Assembly: GCF_036017035.1 (NCBI RefSeq)
Contig: NZ_JAYXHS010000001.1
Coordinates: 372,001-436,000 of the forward strand
DNA: 64,000 bases
DNA from: Viridibacterium silvisoli
Lineage (GTDB): Bacteria > Pseudomonadota > Gammaproteobacteria > Burkholderiales > Rhodocyclaceae
Direction of reading: 5' to 3'
Positions 1 through 7,079 of this stretch are shown here, one piece after another. Position numbers and translations under genes: made by a program. The notes below the pieces were generated by a model, which searched no databases, was not told the DNA's origin, and saw nothing but the letters and a program-made list of their open reading frames with translations. How positions within the stretch are numbered: position 1 is the first letter of the stretch; each line of letters starts with the position of its first letter.

Positions 1-785
1 CGGTCGGTTCCAACAAGACCATCGTGGGCATCGGCTCGACGGCGACGCTCAACGGCTTCGGCCTCAACGTGAGCGGGTTCCGCGATGAACACGTCAAGCC
101 GCTCGGCGAGAAGATCTGCGAGGTCTCGACGGAGGGCAAGTTCGAGTACGCGAAGAACGTGATCATCCGCAACCTCAACTTCGTCAATGCCGGCGACGAC
201 AACATCAACGTGCAGTGCTGGTCGCATCACGTCTGGATCGATCACAACACCTTCAACAAGCCTGGCGACGGCTCGGTCGACATCAAGCGGGGCTCGGACT
301 GGGTGACGGTGTCGTGGAACAAGTTCGTGCTGACCGACAAGACCATGTTGCTGTCGCACGATAACGATGCCCAGGCGCAGGACACCGGCAAGCTGCACGT
401 GAGCTACCACCACAACTGGTTCAACCAGACACGCCAGCGCCATCCACGCGTGCGTTTCGGCATGGCGCACTTCTTCAACAACTGGTGCGACAACCCGACG
501 AGCACCAACAACTACGTGATCGGTGTCGGCATGTCCGCCAACATCTATGCCGATGGCAACTACATCAACTGCTACGGCGAGACCACGCAGGACATGGGTG
601 ACGCCGGCCCGCTGGCCAAGCTGACCTGGGATGCGAGCAACTACATCCAGCTCGGAGATGGTGTGGAGTTCAACACCGGCAACGCCTTCAATCCGCGCAG
701 CTTCTACAGCTACACGCTGGACGCAGCGACCAGCATCCCGACCATCCTGACCCAGGGTGCAGGTGCAGGCAAGGTTGTGGACTGA
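1..785 (+). CDS. Pectate lyase, PL1 family (5' end outside window)
   Basis: This is the C-terminal part of a secreted pectate lyase, which cleaves polygalacturonate by beta-elimination. The reading frame is open from base 3, reading VGSNKTIVGIG before the first possible GTG at 24, so the true start lies upstream of the window. Visible PL1 parallel beta-helix features are VIIRNLNF, the HHVWIDHNTF strand, DGSVDIKRGSDWVTVSWN and the catalytic-arginine segment RHPRVRFG. It is clearly paralogous to the complete pectate lyase at 31819-33183 and ends in the same SYTLDAA...GAGxGK tail. Whether it also carries a serine linker and cysteine module at the N-terminus cannot be seen. A strong terminator follows. 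Confidence 0.93.
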   Translation, partial: VGSNKTIVGIGSTATLNGFGLNVSGFRDEHVKPLGEKICEVSTEGKFEYAKNVIIRNLNFVNAGDDNINVQCWSHHVWIDHNTFNKPGDGSVDIKRGSDWVTVSWNKFVLTDKTMLLSHDNDAQAQDTGKLHVSYHHNWFNQTRQRHPRVRFGMAHFFNNWCDNPTSTNNYVIGVGMSANIYADGNYINCYGETTQDMGDAGPLAKLTWDASNYIQLGDGVEFNTGNAFNPRSFYSYTLDAATSIPTILTQGAGAGKVVD

Positions 786-813
786 GCACCCACACCCCCA
801 ACTGCAATACGCG

Positions 814-838
814 AGGCGCCCTCCGGGGCGCCTTTTTG
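814..838 (+). terminator. Rho-independent terminator after pectate lyase
   Basis: A perfect 8-bp stem (814-821 with 826-833) with a 4-base loop is followed directly by a T-rich tract. It lies 29 bases after the pectate lyase stop codon. Confidence 0.9.
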
Positions 839-926
839 TTGCGCCACGAATCCAGCCCTTCTCCGCTGGAACGCACGCGCCGCCGGCTCTACACTAGGGC
901 GCTCACCCGCGCTCCACGAAGCAGAC

Positions 927-1427
927 ATGCAGCCAGGCAATTGGGACTTCTCGCAGGAACTCTTCATCCGGCTCGGCCTCGCCCTGCTCGCCGGCGTGGT
1001 GCTGGGGCTCAATCGCTGGCTGCACCACAAGTCAGCAGGCATCCGCACGCACTCCCTCGTATCGCTCGGCGCTGCGCTGGCGATGCTCGCAATCAGCACG
1101 CTGTCAGGCGGCGATGCGCAGGCTGCCAGCCGCGTGATGCAGGGCCTGCTGACGGGCATGGGCTTTCTCGGCGCCGGGGTCATCATCCAGATCAACCACA
1201 CCCAGCGCGTGCGCGGCCTCACCACCGCCGCGAATCTGTGGGCGTGCGCCCTGCTCGGCGCAAGTTTCGGTGCCGGGCTGCATGCGCTGGGCCTCACGGC
1301 ACTCTTCGCCGTCATGCTGGTTCTGCTGCTGGGTGGCAGCATCGAACACTGGACCGGTAATGCACTCGGCATCAAGCGAAGCGCCGAACTGCCTGACGAT
1401 GAAAGCGATCGACCCGAGGCGGACTGA
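927..1427 (+). CDS. MgtC/SapB family membrane protein
   Basis: A 166-residue inner-membrane protein of the MgtC/SapB family. The family signature is plain: an N-terminal helix with LLAGVVLGLNRW, then AGIRTHSLVSLGAAL, then GLLTGMGFLGAGVII followed by VRGLTTAANLWACALLG. Four or five hydrophobic segments are visible and the C-terminus is short and charged, without the extra soluble domain of the longer MgtC proteins. Family members are linked to low-magnesium growth or to modulation of ATP synthase, but substrate and role are unsettled for this short form. It is a single gene facing the convergent aldo/keto reductase, 17 bases away. Confidence 0.88.
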   Translation: MQPGNWDFSQELFIRLGLALLAGVVLGLNRWLHHKSAGIRTHSLVSLGAALAMLAISTLSGGDAQAASRVMQGLLTGMGFLGAGVIIQINHTQRVRGLTTAANLWACALLGASFGAGLHALGLTALFAVMLVLLLGGSIEHWTGNALGIKRSAELPDDESDRPEAD

Positions 1428-1444
1428 TGCAGGGCCACCCGCCC

Positions 1445-2374
1445 TCAGCGTTCGATCAGCTGCGCATGGTTTGCCCAGAAGTCGCGCCCTGCAATCTGAC
1501 CGGCACCTGCAGCGGCGTTGTCCGCCATGTGCTCGGGCCGTCCGCTGCCAGGAATGGCGCAGGTCACCGCGGGGTGGCTCAGCACGAATTTGAGCAACAG
1601 TTGCGCCCAGCTCGTCGCCCCGATCTCCGCTGCCCATGGCGGCAAGGGCTTGCTGCCCAGGCGACGCAACAGGCCACCGCCCCCAAAGGGGCGATTGATC
1701 AGCACCGCCATGCCGCGCTCCGCCGCCAGCGGCAGGATGCGCTGCTCTGCTTCACGCTCGTTGAGCGAGTAGTTGATCTGCAGGAAGTCGAACTTCTCCG
1801 CGCGCATCACCGCCTCCAGTTCGCGATAGGCACTCGAGGTGTAGTGCGTAACGCCGATGTAACGCACCAGCCCCCTTGCCTTCCAGTCACGCAAGGTGGA
1901 GAGATGCGTGCGCCAGTCGAGCAGGTTGTGTATCTGCATCAGGTCCAGCTGATCGACGCGCAACAGGTTCATCGACTGCTGCATCTGCTGCACACCGGCG
2001 TCGCGTCCACTGGTCCACACCTTGGTCGCGATGAAGGCCTGTTTGCGGCTGCTCGCGGCCGCCAGTAGATCACCCGTTACCTCTTCCGAGCGCCCATACA
2101 TTGGCGAGCTGTCGAACACCGAGCCCCCAGCGTCGAAGAGTGCCTGCAGCACGCCCGGCAAGCGCTGGTACTCCGTGGAGCCCGGCGCTACGTCAAAACC
2201 GATATAGGTGCCGCAGCCAATGACGGGCAGCGCTTCGCCAGAGGCAGGAATCCTGCGCGTGTTCATTTTCATCTTCGTATCCCCTGCGGGGCTGCTTTGC
2301 CGCGCAAAGCCTGGCGGCGCAGCCAGCGCCGCTGCCGCTCCCATTGTCAGCCGGAGAAAATCGTTGCGTGTCAT
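1445..2374 (-). CDS. Exported aldo/keto reductase
   Basis: A 309-residue NADPH-dependent aldo/keto reductase with an N-terminal export signal. The open frame runs further upstream, but the ATG at 2374 is preceded by a GGAGG ribosome site and begins MTRNDFLRLTMG. That looks like a Tat signal of the secreted AKR group, although it reads RN where twin arginine is expected. The AKR tetrad is visible: Asp and Tyr in VFDSSPMYGRSEE, Lys in FIATKVW, His in LMQIHNL. The C-terminal segment CAIPGSGRPEHMADN is the cofactor-binding loop. Substrate unknown. It is divergent from the GH53 gene across 339 bases, so a role with sugar products is possible but unproven. Confidence 0.9.
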   Translation of the reverse strand: MTRNDFLRLTMGAAAALAAPPGFARQSSPAGDTKMKMNTRRIPASGEALPVIGCGTYIGFDVAPGSTEYQRLPGVLQALFDAGGSVFDSSPMYGRSEEVTGDLLAAASSRKQAFIATKVWTSGRDAGVQQMQQSMNLLRVDQLDLMQIHNLLDWRTHLSTLRDWKARGLVRYIGVTHYTSSAYRELEAVMRAEKFDFLQINYSLNEREAEQRILPLAAERGMAVLINRPFGGGGLLRRLGSKPLPPWAAEIGATSWAQLLLKFVLSHPAVTCAIPGSGRPEHMADNAAAGAGQIAGRDFWANHAQLIER

Positions 2375-2713
2375 GCGGACCTCCCTCGCGCTGTCAGGTG
2401 CGCCCCTGACAGCAGACTTCGCGACAGGGCTTTTGTTCCGGCTGCGCAACACATCCGCCAAACATACGAAATCTGGCAGATTCAGACCACGATGCGCGGA
2501 AAACACCTTCAGACAAGCACTTTCCGCAGATGAGCGACATTGCGCTGCGGCTTGACCTGCACACGGGCCACGGCCACATTCGCACGCTGCCGACCTGCTT
2601 GCAGGCGCGGACATACGCCTCACGATGGCCCCGACAGAGGGCCGGGCATGCAACGCAATGAGACACCACTCAGAGCGTTGCGACACACAAGAGACATTAC
2701 AAAGGAGACAGTC
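2375..2713. other. Divergent intergenic region between AKR and GH53
   Basis: No gene is supported in these 339 bases. The region must hold the promoters for both flanking genes. The only structure noted is an inverted repeat of GCGGAAA (2496-2502) and TTTCCGC (2521-2527), separated by 18 bases, which could be a regulator site. The AAAGGAGA ribosome site of the GH53 gene lies at 2701-2708. Confidence 0.5.
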
Positions 2714-4090
2714 ATGAGAACCCTCATGAAAACGGCACTGCAACGCCTCGTGTTTGGCACTTGCCTCGCGGGCAGCATCTTCTGCGGCACGGGCGCCACT
2801 GCAACCGCCGCCGAGTTCACCAAGGGCGCGGACGTCAGCTGGATGACGGAGATGGAATCCTCCGGCCTGCGCTTCTACAACGCCAACGGCACGCAGCAGG
2901 ATCTGTTGCAGATCCTCAAGGGCTATAGCATGAGCGCCGTGCGCCTGCGCGTCTGGGTCAATCCCGCGAGCGGCTGGAACGGCACCAGCGACGTCGTGGC
3001 AAAAGCGCAGCGCGCCAAGGCGGCCGGCATGAAGATCATGATCGACTTCCACTACAGCGACTCATGGGCCGACCCCGGCCAGCAGACCAAGCCAGCAGCG
3101 TGGAAGAACTACAGCTTCGAGCAGCTCATGACGGCCACCTACAACCACACCAAAGACGTGATGACGGCGCTCGCCAACAAGGGCATCTACCCGGAATGGG
3201 TACAGGTCGGCAACGAGACCAATAACGGCATGCTGTGGGACCAGGGCAAGGCCTCCGCCAACATGAAGAACTTCGCCTGGCTGGTGAACTGCGGCTACGA
3301 CGCGGTGAAGGCCGTCAGCGCCTCATCCAGAGTCATCGTTCACCTGTCCAACGCCTACGACAACGCCCTGTTCCGCTGGATGTTCGATGGCCTGAAGAAC
3401 AACGGTGCGAAGTGGGACATCATCGGCATGTCGCTCTACCCGACGACCAGCGACTGGCCGACGCTGAACAGCCAGGCTGCCTCCAACATCAAGGACATGC
3501 GCTCGCGCTACGGCAAGGACGTGATGATCGTCGAGGTGGGTCTGGATGCCAGCCCGGCCAGTACCAGCAAGTCCTTCCTGCAGGACATTCTCGCCAAGGC
3601 ACGTTCGGCAGGAGCCATCGGCGTCTTCTACTGGGAGCCCGAGTCCTACAACAACTGGGCTGGCTACGGCAAAGCCGCCTTCGCGAGTAATGGCCGGCCG
3701 ACGATTGCAATGGACGCGTTCCTCGAAGGCGCCTCTTCGTCGTCGAGCAGCAAGGCTTCCAGCAGCTCCTCGAAGCCTGCATCGTCCTCATCCTCCAGCG
3801 CCCCTGCATCCAGCTCCTCCAGCTCCAGGGCATCCAGCAGTGCATCATCCAGCTCGGCAGGTTCGGGCCCCGTTCTCGGCGGCACGGGCGACTACCCGAG
3901 CGGCTTCAACAAATGCGCCGAAGAGGGCGCCACCTGCAGCGTCAGCAAGGGCACTGGCTGGGTGGCCTACGGCCGCAAGGGCAAGTGGGTGGCGAAAAAT
4001 GTGGGCGTCGGCAAGAGCATCGCCTGCACGGCAGCCGCCTTTGGCAGCGATCCGGGTGGCAACCCGAACAAGTGCTCCATCCAGAACTAG
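2714..4090 (+). CDS. Secreted arabinogalactan endo-beta-1,4-galactanase (GH53)
   Basis: A 458-residue secreted enzyme that hydrolyses beta-1,4-galactan side chains of pectin. ATG 2714 follows AAAGGAGA with good spacing. A signal peptide occupies about residues 1-33, ending ATATAA. The GH53 domain spans about 34-338, with the acid/base Glu168 in WVQVGNETNNGMLW and nucleophile Glu274 in MIVEVGLD. A polyserine linker runs about 340-382, as in marine and soil polysaccharide degraders of the Cellvibrio type. The last roughly 70 residues form a small four-cysteine module (NKCAEEGATCSV ... CTAAAFG ... NKCS) that is also found at the N-terminus of the pectate lyase at 31819-33183. That module is probably carbohydrate-binding or cell-surface related; this is inference. 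Confidence 0.95.
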   Translation: MRTLMKTALQRLVFGTCLAGSIFCGTGATATAAEFTKGADVSWMTEMESSGLRFYNANGTQQDLLQILKGYSMSAVRLRVWVNPASGWNGTSDVVAKAQRAKAAGMKIMIDFHYSDSWADPGQQTKPAAWKNYSFEQLMTATYNHTKDVMTALANKGIYPEWVQVGNETNNGMLWDQGKASANMKNFAWLVNCGYDAVKAVSASSRVIVHLSNAYDNALFRWMFDGLKNNGAKWDIIGMSLYPTTSDWPTLNSQAASNIKDMRSRYGKDVMIVEVGLDASPASTSKSFLQDILAKARSAGAIGVFYWEPESYNNWAGYGKAAFASNGRPTIAMDAFLEGASSSSSSKASSSSSKPASSSSSSAPASSSSSSRASSSASSSSAGSGPVLGGTGDYPSGFNKCAEEGATCSVSKGTGWVAYGRKGKWVAKNVGVGKSIACTAAAFGSDPGGNPNKCSIQN

Positions 4091-4107
4091 GCGACACGGA
4101 CAGCACG

Positions 4108-4136
4108 AAAAATGGGCGGCCCCGTGCCGCCCATTT
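4108..4136. terminator. Bidirectional terminator between GH53 and aqpS
   Basis: An 11-bp perfect stem (4110-4120 with 4126-4136) with a 5-base loop. An A-run at 4108-4112 supplies the T-tract for minus-strand transcripts, so it best terminates the arsenic operon. On the plus strand it has only a short T-run. Confidence 0.85.
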
Positions 4137-4174
4137 ACCTTCTGGCGCAGCCAGGTCGCCGCCGCGGCGCTGGC

Positions 4175-4849
4175 TCAGCCTGCTTCCTGCTGCAAGGCCC
4201 GCACGCGTGGCTTCAGCATGTGATGCGCGCCCCAGCCGAGGCCCGCCCCCGCGATCTGCGCGGCGACGAACGCGGGCGCACAGGCAGGTGCAATGCCCGC
4301 AAAACTGTCGCTGAACATGCGCCCGAATACAGCGGCCGGATTCGCGAAGGCCGTGGAGGCGGTGAACCAGTAAGCCGCGCCGATGTAGGCCGCCACCATG
4401 CTCGATACGCGAGCCGCCGGTGCACACAACACAACCAGGATCAGGCCCGCTGTCGCAACGGCTTCCGCAATCATTTGTCCCGCTCCGCTGCGCTGCCGGG
4501 TCGACCACTGCAGGATCTCCATGTCGAACATCGCATGCGCCAGCCACGCCCCCAGCATTGCACCAACGAGCTGGGCAAGCACGTAGAGCGGCAGGTCGGG
4601 CCACGACAACAGCTTGCGCGTCGCCATGACGAGACTCACCACGGGGTTGAAATGCGCACCGCTCACCGGAGCGAACACCTCGATAAGCACGTAGAGCCCG
4701 CACACCGTCGCCAGGGTGTTCGCCAACAGCGCAATTGCCGCGTTACCTCCGGCAAGACGCTCGGCCATGATGCCGGAGCCGATGACGACGGCGAGCAGCA
4801 GAGCCGTACCGAGCGCCTCTGCGAACAGCCTGCGAGCCAGCGCAATCAT
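4175..4849 (-). CDS. aqpS: Aquaglyceroporin of arsenic operon (AqpS-like)
   Basis: A 224-residue MIP-family channel with six hydrophobic segments. Both pore loops are present: the first reads HFNPV (Asn68-Pro69-Val70, NPV rather than NPA) and the second FANPA (Asn170-Pro171-Ala172). It is the last gene of arsR-arsI-arsC-aqpS, starting 2 bases after the arsC stop, so it is translationally coupled. In Sinorhizobium an aquaglyceroporin in an ars operon lets arsenite formed by ArsC leave the cell down its gradient. The same role is inferred here because no ArsB or Acr3 pump is in the cluster. The channel's true substrate cannot be read from sequence. Confidence 0.9.
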   Translation of the reverse strand: MIALARRLFAEALGTALLLAVVIGSGIMAERLAGGNAAIALLANTLATVCGLYVLIEVFAPVSGAHFNPVVSLVMATRKLLSWPDLPLYVLAQLVGAMLGAWLAHAMFDMEILQWSTRQRSGAGQMIAEAVATAGLILVVLCAPAARVSSMVAAYIGAAYWFTASTAFANPAAVFGRMFSDSFAGIAPACAPAFVAAQIAGAGLGWGAHHMLKPRVRALQQEAG

Positions 4850-4851
4850 GA

Positions 4852-5346
4852 TCAGCTCCTGGAGATGCCGATCAAGGCCTGCTGCAGCGCCTCGTCACCC
4901 AGGGTATCAAGTGGCAGCTGCAACAATTGCAGCATGCGGTAGCCAATGGCTTCGCGCGTCAGCGCAAACGCGAGGCGCTTGCCCTCGTCCCCACCGCTCG
5001 CATTGGAAGGATCTGCGTAACCCCAGTGCACTTTCACGGGGCTGCCCGGCCAGTAAGGGCAGGACTCGGCCGCAGCGCTGTCGCACACCGTGATGACGAC
5101 GCGCATCTTCGGCACGTCATCTCCCACGAATTCATCCCAGCTCTTGCTGCGATAGGTGCTGACGTCGACGCCCGCATGGGTGAGTGCTTCCAGCGCAAAC
5201 GGATTGAGCTTGCCGCTCGGCGCGCTCCCCGCACTGTAGGCACGCACATCCTTGCCCAGCTTGTGCGCCCAGTGATTCAACATCCCTTCGCTCAGTACAC
5301 TGCGGGCGGAATTGTGGGTGCAGAGAATCAGTACATTGGTGCTCAT
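4852..5346 (-). CDS. arsC: Arsenate reductase, low-molecular-weight phosphatase type
   Basis: A 164-residue cytoplasmic enzyme that reduces arsenate to arsenite. The phosphatase-type CX5R loop is at Cys9-Arg15 (LCTHNSARSV), and the acidic segment near the C-terminal side reads WGYADPSNASG. This is the LMW-PTP-fold ArsC family, reduced by thioredoxin or glutaredoxin, and is distinct from E. coli plasmid ArsC. The frame is open further upstream, but MSTNVLILCTHNSAR is the family's usual start. Third gene of the arsenic operon, 20 bases after arsI and 2 bases before aqpS. Confidence 0.93.
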   Translation of the reverse strand: MSTNVLILCTHNSARSVLSEGMLNHWAHKLGKDVRAYSAGSAPSGKLNPFALEALTHAGVDVSTYRSKSWDEFVGDDVPKMRVVITVCDSAAAESCPYWPGSPVKVHWGYADPSNASGGDEGKRLAFALTREAIGYRMLQLLQLPLDTLGDEALQQALIGISRS

Positions 5347-5366
5347 TTTTGCAGGCTTCGTGATGA

Positions 5367-5861
5367 TCAGATGCCGGGCTGGCAACAAGGCGCTGCTGGC
5401 CCGGCCACGCGCACGGCGATATTGAGGGGTATGCCCTGCTGCTTTGCGGGCCCGCAGCAAGCAGACACGCTGGAAGCGGCGCTGCTCTCGCTGTAAACCG
5501 GCACGCTGTCCAGCGTCTGGAAGTGCTCCCACGCAATACCCTGTGGATCAGTGACCCAGTATTTGTCGCTACGTGAATAGCAGCACGTGGTTTCGCCTTC
5601 ATCGAGCAGGCTCATGTCGGCTGCCTGCGCGCGCGCTTTCAACTCCAGCAGATCTGCAGCCCCGTCAGCCTGAATGCCGAGATGATCGACACCTACTCGA
5701 CCACCTCGTGTCGAAATCGCGAAATTGAGTGCCGGATCATCGATCATCCATTTGGCGTAATCGTCTTCCACACGCGTCGGTGGCGCATTGAGAAGCCTCG
5801 AATAGAAGCTGATGCTCCTTGCCAGATCCTCGACACGCAGATGTACGTGGAATCTCTTCAT
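5367..5861 (-). CDS. arsI: ArsI-type organoarsenical C-As lyase (VOC fold)
   Basis: A 164-residue vicinal-oxygen-chelate dioxygenase. It matches the ArsI/CadI family, which breaks the carbon-arsenic bond of trivalent methylarsenite and aromatic arsenicals using Fe(II). Metal-ligand candidates are His7 (HVHLRV), His60 (VDHLGIQ) and Glu112 (AWEHFQ). The vicinal cysteine pair that binds trivalent organoarsenicals is Cys93-Cys94 in ETTCCYS. The roughly 45-residue tail adds two further cysteine pairs (SACCGP, APCCQPG). It lies 13 bases after arsR. The operon therefore covers organic as well as inorganic arsenic. Confidence 0.9.
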   Translation of the reverse strand: MKRFHVHLRVEDLARSISFYSRLLNAPPTRVEDDYAKWMIDDPALNFAISTRGGRVGVDHLGIQADGAADLLELKARAQAADMSLLDEGETTCCYSRSDKYWVTDPQGIAWEHFQTLDSVPVYSESSAASSVSACCGPAKQQGIPLNIAVRVAGPAAPCCQPGI

Positions 5862-5874
5862 CGCGAAGACTCCT

Positions 5875-6198
5875 TCAGCACTTGCAGGAAGCTACAGCGC
5901 CATCAAGACATGCCTCACCCTGACAACAGTTCTCGGTGAGATAGCCCAGCACGCCGTTCATGACGTCAAAAGCAGCGCGGTAAATAAGGCTGCGCCCGTC
6001 ACGCTCTTGCGTGATGAGGCCTGCATGGGTCAGCTCCTTCAAGTGAAAGGACAGCGTCGCCGGAGCAACATCGACATGTTCGGCAATCGTGCCCGGCGTC
6101 AGCCCCGGCTTGCCTACCGCGATCAGGGCGCGGAACACCTGCAGGCGAACAGGCTGGGCCAGGGCTGCCAGGGCTTTGATCACTTCGCTTTCTTCCAT
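5875..6198 (-). CDS. arsR: ArsR-family arsenic-sensing repressor
   Basis: A 107-residue winged-helix repressor of the SmtB/ArsR family. The start at 6198 (MEESEVIKALAALAQPVR) is chosen because it gives the canonical N-terminus. The recognition helix region is APATLSFHLKELTHAGL. The classic CxC sensor in the DNA-binding helix (ELCVCDL type) is absent. Instead the C-terminus is cysteine-rich: Cys91, Cys92, Cys97, Cys105 and Cys107 in ENCCQGEACLDGAVASCKC. This resembles the Acidithiobacillus-type ArsR, in which C-terminal cysteines bind arsenite. It probably represses its own operon through the palindrome at 6197-6220. Confidence 0.92.
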   Translation of the reverse strand: MEESEVIKALAALAQPVRLQVFRALIAVGKPGLTPGTIAEHVDVAPATLSFHLKELTHAGLITQERDGRSLIYRAAFDVMNGVLGYLTENCCQGEACLDGAVASCKC

Positions 6199-6233
6199 AT
6201 TTCTATAATTATCGAAATATAAGGTATTTGCAA
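6197..6233 (-). promoter_or_regulatory. arsR operator and promoter
   Basis: A 24-base imperfect palindrome (6197-6220, arms ATATTTC and GAAATAT) overlaps the arsR start codon. On the minus strand a TTGCAA hexamer (6228-6233) lies 16 bases from TAATTA (6206-6211) and could be the -35 and -10. That arrangement would leave almost no leader. AT-rich palindromes of this kind are usual ArsR targets; the assignment of hexamers is tentative. Confidence 0.65.
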
Positions 6234-6443
6234 GCCCCGCCCCCTTGGCGGATCGACATGACCAGACCGGAAGAACCGGAAGATGGTCGCGGACCTCCCC
6301 CTCCTGCGGCAAGCCCTTGTCAGCAGATGACTTTCAAGCTCCTGCGGGCACAACCCGGACGCCCGACGCGCACTCTTGAAAGCCCGCCCGCCAGTGCCAT
6401 CTATGAATCACCTCCGAAGATCACCACAAGAGACCCGAACAAG

Positions 6444-6851
6444 ATGACCTCACGCGATCTCACCACCTGGATGTGGGGCGATGCGCTCTCCCTGCTGGAA
6501 CAGGCCGACCGCCTGCACCGGCAGTTCTTCCACGCTGGCGGCGCCGAGGTGCGCTGCTGGGAACCTCCCGTGGACGTGCTGGAAAGCCAGGAAGCCCTGA
6601 CGATACTGGTCGCCCTGCCCGGCGTCTCGACCAACGACGTGGCAGTCCGCTTCGATGAGGACGGCGTACATATCGTCGGCTTGCGGCGCTTTCCTGCAAC
6701 CAGCGCGTCACGCATCCATCGCATCGAGATTCCGTATGGCCGCTTCGAGCGACACATCTCGCTACCGCTCACCGAGTTGGAGCCGCAAACACCGGAGATG
6801 ACGAACGGGTGTCTTGTGCTCAGCTTTCGAAAGCGGAGGGAAGCACGCTGA
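6444..6851 (+). CDS. Hsp20/alpha-crystallin small heat-shock protein
   Basis: A 135-residue small heat-shock chaperone that holds unfolding proteins in the cytoplasm. The alpha-crystallin domain starts near residue 37 with PPVDVLESQEALTILVALPG, followed by VAVRFDEDGVHIVG and the FERHISLP strand. It ends with the GCLVLSFRKR variant of the usual G-x-L-x-I-x-x-P region. ATG 6444 (MTSRDLTTWMWG) is preferred, although the frame is open to 6228 and no clear ribosome site separates the options. It stands alone downstream of the divergent arsenic operon; arsenite stress induces such chaperones, but no shared site was seen. Confidence 0.85.
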   Translation: MTSRDLTTWMWGDALSLLEQADRLHRQFFHAGGAEVRCWEPPVDVLESQEALTILVALPGVSTNDVAVRFDEDGVHIVGLRRFPATSASRIHRIEIPYGRFERHISLPLTELEPQTPEMTNGCLVLSFRKRREAR

Positions 6852-7079
6852 ATCTGTTTGAGCTACATGGCCTGGATAAGCGAATGGCCATCCGGGAGCC
6901 CACACAAGCGCGCGATCCCGGCTGAAGGTCGCCTCGCCCGGATGGGAGAGCCCATCCTCCTGCGCACGAGCCATGCGCCCGAACCCGCAAAACCCGAAAC
7001 TCGCCAAGCGGCTCATGACGGGCTGTGAGGGATCGCCACGATCCTGCTAGCACTCACTGCCAACGAAAGGGTTCTTCTC

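Noticed and set aside
3729..3862. The serine-codon repeats in the GH53 and pectate lyase genes as possible CRISPR or tandem repeats
   Set aside because: They are in-frame polyserine linkers with irregular codon order; no fixed repeat and spacer pattern exists.
6228..6443. An N-terminal extension of the Hsp20 gene to 207 residues
   Set aside because: The extra 72 residues are Pro/Arg-rich, overlap the arsR promoter and are absent from the family.
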